DNA of 64,000 nucleotides. It comes from Clostridium_AW malenominatum. GTDB lineage: Bacteria; Bacillota; Clostridia; Clostridiales; Clostridiaceae. The notes below the pieces were generated by a model. It did no database searches. It was not told the DNA's origin and saw only the letters and a list, made by a program, of their open reading frames with translations. The stretch is taken from NCBI RefSeq assembly GCF_039521365.1, contig NZ_BAAACF010000002.1:95438-159437 (forward strand). The letters are read 5' to 3'. Numbering within the stretch: the first letter of the stretch is position 1; every line of letters begins with the position of its first letter. Made by a program: the position numbers and the translations under genes. Shown here piece by piece: positions 59,105-64,000 of this stretch.

Positions 59105-61021
59105 ATGTTAGAAGAAAAAAAACAACAAAGTTATGATGAAAGTCAAATACAGGTTTTAGAAGGATTAGAAGCAGTAAGAAAAAGACCTGGAATGTATATA
59201 GGTAATACTAGTGTAAGGGGTCTTCATCATTTAGTTTATGAAATAGTAGATAATAGTATAGATGAGGCTCTAGCAGGTTATTGTGATAAAATTGATGTTT
59301 TTATTAATAAAGATAATTCTATAACTGTTCAAGATAATGGTAGGGGTATGCCTGTAGGAATGCACCCTAAAATGAATATACCAACAGTTGAAGTTATTAT
59401 GACAGTATTACATGCTGGTGGAAAGTTTGGTGGAGAAGGATATAAAGTTTCAGGAGGACTTCACGGAGTAGGTGCATCTGTTGTAAATGCTCTTTCAGAG
59501 GTTTGTGAAGTACAAGTAGCAAGAGATGGAGTTCTATGGAGACAAATTTATGAAAAAGGTAAGGCAGTAACTGGATTAGATAAAATTGGGGAAACAGAGG
59601 AACATGGTACTAAAACTTATTTTAAGCCAGATGCTGAAATATTTGAGGAATTAGATTTTGATTACGATACTCTAGCTCAAAGGTTAAGAGAATTGGCTTT
59701 CTTAAATAAGGGAATTAGTATAAATTTAAATGATGAAAGAGTGGATAAAAAAGAGGAGTTTTTATATGAGGGGGGAATAAAATCCTTTGTTTCGTATTTA
59801 AACAGAAATAAAGAAGTTTTACATTCAGAGCCAATTTACATAGAAGGTATGAAGGATGATTGTACTGTTGAAATAGCACTACAATATAATGACGGGTATA
59901 ATGAAAATATATTTGCTTTTGCAAATAATATTGATACCATGGAAGGTGGAACTCATTTAGTAGGCTTTAAAAATGCTTTAACAAGAGTATTAAATGATTA
60001 TGCTAAAAAGTTTGGACATTTAAAAGAAAATGATAAGAATTTATCTGGTGATGATATTAGAGAGGGATTAACAGCTGTAATATCAGTAAAATTAACTAAT
60101 CCTCAATTTGAAGGACAGACTAAAACAAAACTTGGAAATACTGAAGTAAGAGGAATAGTAGATAGCATATTAGGAGAAGGTGTGGGTAATTTCCTTGAGG
60201 AAAATCCTAATGTAGGAAAAATTATTATAGATAAAGGATTAATGGCATCTAGAGCAAGAGAAGCTGCAAGAAAGGCTAGAGAATTAACAAGGAGAAAGTC
60301 AGTACTCGAAAGTAATGCTTTGCCTGGAAAATTAGCAGATTGCTCATCAAAAGATCCAAAGGAATGTGAAATATATATAGTAGAAGGTGATTCCGCGGGA
60401 GGATCAGCAAAGCAAGGAAGAAATAGAAGATTCCAAGCTATACTTCCATTACGTGGAAAAATTATGAATGTTGAAAAACAAAGGTTAGATAAAATCCTTA
60501 ATTCTGAAACAATAAGATCTATGATAACTGCTTTTGGTGCAGGAATAGGTAAGGATTTTGATTTGGAAAAGATTAGGTATTATAGAATAATTATAATGAC
60601 AGATGCAGACGTTGATGGAGCTCATATAAGAACTTTATTATTGACTTTTTTCTATAGATATATGAGAGAGTTGATTGAAAAAGGTCATGTATATATAGCA
60701 CAACCGCCATTATACAAAGTAACTAAAAATAAAAAAGATCAATATGTTTATACAGATAGAGAGTTAGAAAAATTATTAGAAGAAATGGGTGGAAGAGATA
60801 ACTCTATTCAAATACAAAGATATAAAGGTTTAGGTGAAATGAATGCGGAACAGCTTTGGGAAACAACAATGGATCCTGAGCATAGAATTTTATTAAGGGC
60901 TACAGTAGAGGATGCAATGGCTGCAGATGAAATCTTCACTATTCTTATGGGGGATAAAGTTGAACCACGTAGGGAATTTATTCAAGAAAATGCTAAGAAA
61001 GTTATGAATCTTGATATATAA
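59105..61021 (+). CDS. gyrB: DNA gyrase subunit B
   Basis: 638 aa. GHKL ATPase (EIVDNSIDEALAGYCD, DNGRGMPVGMHPK, GGLHGVGASVVNALS), transducer, TOPRIM with EGDSAGGSAKQGRNR (about residues 430-444), DADVDGAHIRTLLL, and a C-terminal PRREFIQENA. Introduces negative supercoils with GyrA. ATG 59105 with GGAGG. Confidence 0.98.
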   Translation: MLEEKKQQSYDESQIQVLEGLEAVRKRPGMYIGNTSVRGLHHLVYEIVDNSIDEALAGYCDKIDVFINKDNSITVQDNGRGMPVGMHPKMNIPTVEVIMTVLHAGGKFGGEGYKVSGGLHGVGASVVNALSEVCEVQVARDGVLWRQIYEKGKAVTGLDKIGETEEHGTKTYFKPDAEIFEELDFDYDTLAQRLRELAFLNKGISINLNDERVDKKEEFLYEGGIKSFVSYLNRNKEVLHSEPIYIEGMKDDCTVEIALQYNDGYNENIFAFANNIDTMEGGTHLVGFKNALTRVLNDYAKKFGHLKENDKNLSGDDIREGLTAVISVKLTNPQFEGQTKTKLGNTEVRGIVDSILGEGVGNFLEENPNVGKIIIDKGLMASRAREAARKARELTRRKSVLESNALPGKLADCSSKDPKECEIYIVEGDSAGGSAKQGRNRRFQAILPLRGKIMNVEKQRLDKILNSETIRSMITAFGAGIGKDFDLEKIRYYRIIIMTDADVDGAHIRTLLLTFFYRYMRELIEKGHVYIAQPPLYKVTKNKKDQYVYTDRELEKLLEEMGGRDNSIQIQRYKGLGEMNAEQLWETTMDPEHRILLRATVEDAMAADEIFTILMGDKVEPRREFIQENAKKVMNLDI

Positions 61022-61042
61022 AGGCGGAAGGTGTGAAGTGGA

Positions 61043-63619
61043 ATGAACAACAATGAAGGAAAAGTTTTGGAAGTTGATATAAAGCAAGAAATGAAAAAAT
61101 GTTATATCGATTATGCAATGAGTGTTATAGTAGGTCGTGCTCTTCCAGACGTAAGAGATGGTTTAAAGCCTGTACATAGAAGAATTCTATATTCTATGTA
61201 TGAATTAGGTTTATCACCAGAAAAATCTTACAGAAAATGTGCTAGAATAGTTGGGGATGTATTGGGTAAATATCATCCACATGGAGATAGCTCTGTGTAC
61301 GATGCACTTGTAAGAATGGCACAAGATTTTTCAATCAGATATACATTAGTAGATGGCCATGGAAATTTTGGTTCGGTGGACGGAGATTCTGCAGCGGCAA
61401 TGAGATATACAGAAGCCAAAATGAGTAAGATTGCTGTTGAAATGTTAAGAGATATTAATAAAGAAACTGTTGATTTTATAGATAACTTTGATGGCTCTGA
61501 AAAAGAACCTGTAGTAATACCATCAAGATTTCCAAATCTTTTAGTTAATGGGTCATCGGGTATAGCGGTAGGTATGGCTACCAATATACCGCCACATAAC
61601 TTAGTGGAAGTTATAGATGGCATAAATATGCTAATAGATAATTCAGAGGTTAGTATTCTTGAGCTTATGACAAAAATAAAGGGGCCAGACTTTCCGACTG
61701 CGGGAATAATTCTTGGAACTAAAGGAATAAGAGAAGCTTATGAAACAGGTAGAGGTAAAGTTTTAGTAAGAGCAAAAGCTGATATAGAAGAAGAAAAGAA
61801 TAGACATAGAATTATAGTTACAGAATTACCTTATCAAGTAAATAAAGCTAAACTTATAGAGAATATGGCTGAATTAGTTAAGGATAAGAAAATAGAGGGT
61901 ATATCAGATATTAGAGATGAATCAGACAGAGATGGTATGAGAGTTGTTATAGAAATTAAAAGAGATTCTAACCCTAATGTTGTGTTAAATCAATTATATA
62001 AACATACAAAAATGCAAGACACTTTTGGAATAATAATGTTATCTCTAGTAGATAATGAACCTCAAGTTTTAAATCTAAAGCAAATGCTTGTTTATTACTT
62101 AGATTATCAAAAGCAAGTAATAAGAAGAAGAACTCAGTTTGAACTAGATAAAGCATTAGCACGTGCTCATATTTTGGAAGGACTTAGAATTGCATTAGAT
62201 CATATAGATCAAGTTATAAATTTAATAAGAGCTTCCAAAAATACGGAAGAAGCAAGAAATGGATTAATGAGTAAATTTGGCCTCACTGAAAAACAAGCTC
62301 AGGCTATACTAGACATGAGACTTCAAAGATTAACAGGCTTGGAAAGAGAAAAAATAGAAGAAGAATATAATGAATTAGTTAAGACTATAGCTCATTTAAG
62401 AGAAATACTAGAAAATGACGACTTAGTTCTAAGTATTATAAGAGATGAATTAAATGAAATAAAGAATAAATATGGCGACGAAAGAAGAACAGTAATACAA
62501 AAAAATACTAATGAGATAAATATTGAAGATTTAATTGAAGAAGAAGATGTTGTAATAACATTAACTCATTCAGGATATATAAAAAGAATATCTGCAGATG
62601 CATACTCATCACAAAGAAGAGGTGGTAAGGGTATACAGGCTGCTACAACCAAAGAAGATGACTTTATTAAGAGAGTATTTATTACATCAACTCATAGTGA
62701 CCTTTTATTCTTCACTAATACGGGAAGAGTATATACACTTAAAACTTATGAATTACCTGATGCTGGAAGAACAGCAAAGGGTACTAATGTAATAAATTTA
62801 ATACCATTAAATCCAAATGAAAGTATAATAGAAGTAATAGCAATGAAAGAAAAAGTAAATGAAGGATATTTAATAATAGCTACTAAAGGTGGAATTATTA
62901 AGAAAACACCTATAAGTGAATATTTATCTATTAGAAAAAATGGATTAAATGCTATTACTTTAAGAGAAGGAGATCAACTACTAAAGGTTAAGATAACAAG
63001 AGGAGATGCAGAAATATTCATAGTTACTCAAAATGGTTATTCAATAAGGTTTAGTGAAAAAGATATAAGACCTATGGGAAGAACTGCTTCAGGAGTAAAA
63101 GCAATAAGTCTAAGAGACGGTGATATTGCTGTTAGTATGGATATAATTGTAGAAGATGAAGAAATTTTAGTAGTAAGTGAAAATGGATTTGGTAAAAGAA
63201 CCCCTGTTTCTGAATACACCCTACAAAATAGAGGTGGAAAGGGTATGTTAACATATAAAGTAACAGAAAAGACAGGAAACCTGGCAGCAGCTAGAGTAGT
63301 TAAAGCTACTGACGAACTGATGTTAATAAATAGTAGCAATACAGCTATAAGAATATGTGTATCAGATGTAAGTGTAACTAGTAGAAATGCTATGGGTGTA
63401 ACTTTAATGAAGACTGATAAAGATGAAAAAATATTAGCAATTGCAAAGATAAATACTGAAGATGAAAAGATAGACAATAATAATAGTGATACTAACGATA
63501 ATGATAAAGAAGTATTAGAGGATGTTCAGAACATAGATGATAACATAATAGAGTTTGAAGAGAATGCAGAAGATGAATTACTACAGGACATAGATGAAGA
63601 TACAAATATAGAAGAATAG
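61043..63619 (+). CDS. gyrA: DNA gyrase subunit A
   Basis: 858 aa. The catalytic Tyr is in AAAMRYTEAKM (about residue 124). The quinolone-determining region KYHPHGDSSVYDALVRMAQ keeps Ser and Asp at the usual sensitive positions. Coiled coil and C-gate mid-protein; the C-terminal beta-pinwheel has the GyrA-box QRRGGKG (about 525-531). The last about 50 residues are an unusually acidic Asn/Asp/Glu tail. ATG 61043 follows AAGGTG. Confidence 0.98.
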   Translation: MNNNEGKVLEVDIKQEMKKCYIDYAMSVIVGRALPDVRDGLKPVHRRILYSMYELGLSPEKSYRKCARIVGDVLGKYHPHGDSSVYDALVRMAQDFSIRYTLVDGHGNFGSVDGDSAAAMRYTEAKMSKIAVEMLRDINKETVDFIDNFDGSEKEPVVIPSRFPNLLVNGSSGIAVGMATNIPPHNLVEVIDGINMLIDNSEVSILELMTKIKGPDFPTAGIILGTKGIREAYETGRGKVLVRAKADIEEEKNRHRIIVTELPYQVNKAKLIENMAELVKDKKIEGISDIRDESDRDGMRVVIEIKRDSNPNVVLNQLYKHTKMQDTFGIIMLSLVDNEPQVLNLKQMLVYYLDYQKQVIRRRTQFELDKALARAHILEGLRIALDHIDQVINLIRASKNTEEARNGLMSKFGLTEKQAQAILDMRLQRLTGLEREKIEEEYNELVKTIAHLREILENDDLVLSIIRDELNEIKNKYGDERRTVIQKNTNEINIEDLIEEEDVVITLTHSGYIKRISADAYSSQRRGGKGIQAATTKEDDFIKRVFITSTHSDLLFFTNTGRVYTLKTYELPDAGRTAKGTNVINLIPLNPNESIIEVIAMKEKVNEGYLIIATKGGIIKKTPISEYLSIRKNGLNAITLREGDQLLKVKITRGDAEIFIVTQNGYSIRFSEKDIRPMGRTASGVKAISLRDGDIAVSMDIIVEDEEILVVSENGFGKRTPVSEYTLQNRGGKGMLTYKVTEKTGNLAAARVVKATDELMLINSSNTAIRICVSDVSVTSRNAMGVTLMKTDKDEKILAIAKINTEDEKIDNNNSDTNDNDKEVLEDVQNIDDNIIEFEENAEDELLQDIDEDTNIEE

Positions 63620-63625
63620 AAGAGT

Positions 63626-63681
63626 AATAAAGGTTATTTCTTATTTAAAAAATCAATTAAATAAGAATAACCTTTATTTTT
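63626..63681 (+). terminator. terminator of the dnaN-gyrA region
   Basis: Long stem AATAAAGGTTATT / AATAACCTTTATT extended by CTTATTTAA / TTAAATAAG with one mismatch, then TTTTT. 6 bp after the gyrA stop. Confidence 0.88.
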
Positions 63682-64000
63682 ACCTATAAATAAAGTCAAC
63701 TTAGTCTAGTGTATCTTCATGAGATATATTAAGAAATAGTGAGATATTTAAAGTATTTTTTAAATTAACTTAGAATAAAATAATAATTTAAAGATATAAT
63801 ATATAATAAATTTGATAAAATAACTTTTGTCGCTAAAAGAAAGCGGCAAGCAAAAATAAAATATCACTTAAAACATAAAAAAAGCATTGACAATTTAGAT
63901 TTAAAGTGATAACATAAAATAGTCGCAAATGCGACATGGTCTTTGAAAATTAAACAGAGTACATTAAGCCAGTCGATTCTTTAAAGAATCAAAATAATGG
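63682..64000 (+). promoter_or_regulatory. rRNA operon promoter and leader, 16S gene beyond the edge
   Basis: No gene is seen here. It is AT-rich to about 63880, then TTGACA (63887-63892), 17-bp spacer, TAACAT (63910-63915), a small stem GTCGCA-aa-TGCGAC (63922-63935), and GGTCTTTGAAAATTAAACAG, the leader sequence that typically precedes 16S rRNA genes in clostridia. The mature 16S would begin just past the window. Confidence 0.78.

Noticed and set aside
63682..63880. Small genes in the AT-rich stretch before the rRNA promoter
   Set aside because: Frames are short, without ribosome sites or recognisable composition.

Overview
The window is chromosomal DNA from a low-GC, endospore-forming anaerobe of the Clostridium sensu stricto type. 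This is supported by strong A+T bias, by sporulation genes (lonC-type protease, ytvI, yyaC, coat/exosporium-like proteins), by a FabK/FabT fatty-acid operon, and by the classic Firmicute origin gene order. I cannot name the species from sequence alone. A replication origin lies near the right end (about 54.15-56.27 kb). Genes left of it are mostly on the minus strand and genes right of it on the plus strand, so most genes read away from the origin.

Left part (1-14 kb): a fatty-acid synthesis operon (nitronate-monooxygenase-like flavoprotein, MarR/FabT regulator, fabH, acpP, fabK, fabD, fabG, fabF running off the edge) is driven by a near-perfect promoter with two FabT-like palindromes at its start. 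It is followed by an amino-acid ABC transporter lacking its ATPase, a membrane-anchored M23 peptidase, the dnaD-dnaI helicase-loading pair, a seven-tRNA operon containing a tandem Glu-Val-Asp duplication, the PPDK regulator ppsR, a CoA-binding protein and a flavoprotein.

Middle part (14-32 kb): an eight-gene minus-strand catabolic cluster combines a carbohydrate-type ABC importer (no ATPase), two ROK proteins (one kinase-like, one repressor-like, both without the usual zinc motif), a TIM-barrel amidohydrolase, a CyuA/UPF0597 iron-sulfur desulfidase/dehydratase-like protein and a non-canonical argininosuccinate-lyase-superfamily enzyme. XylR/ROK-like operators precede two of its genes. Its substrate is unknown, and it is the best candidate here for an undescribed system. 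Next come redox and envelope genes, pgsA, an L,D-transpeptidase and a spore-surface locus: three DUF3794-like proteins, one with a 36-bp repeat array, plus a Cys-rich DUF4489-like protein. Three of these genes have sigma-K-like promoters of the same geometry.

Right part (32-64 kb): mazG-like, yybS, gdpP, rplI, lonC and dnaB form one operon. rpsF-ssb-rpsR follows an apparent S6:S18 leader RNA. A selenium/sulfur trio (yedF, DUF3343, EF2568-type cysteine desulfurase) may use rare ATA/ATT start codons. Then come ytvI, yyaC, DUF4446, parB, parA, noc with two perfect parS sites, and the rpmH-rnpA-yidD-yidC-jag-mnmE-mnmG-rsmG block. The origin is bipartite, with DnaA boxes on both sides of dnaA and a DnaA-trio-like element before dnaN. 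dnaN, yaaA, recF, remB, gyrB and gyrA follow, and the promoter and leader of an rRNA operon begin at the right edge.
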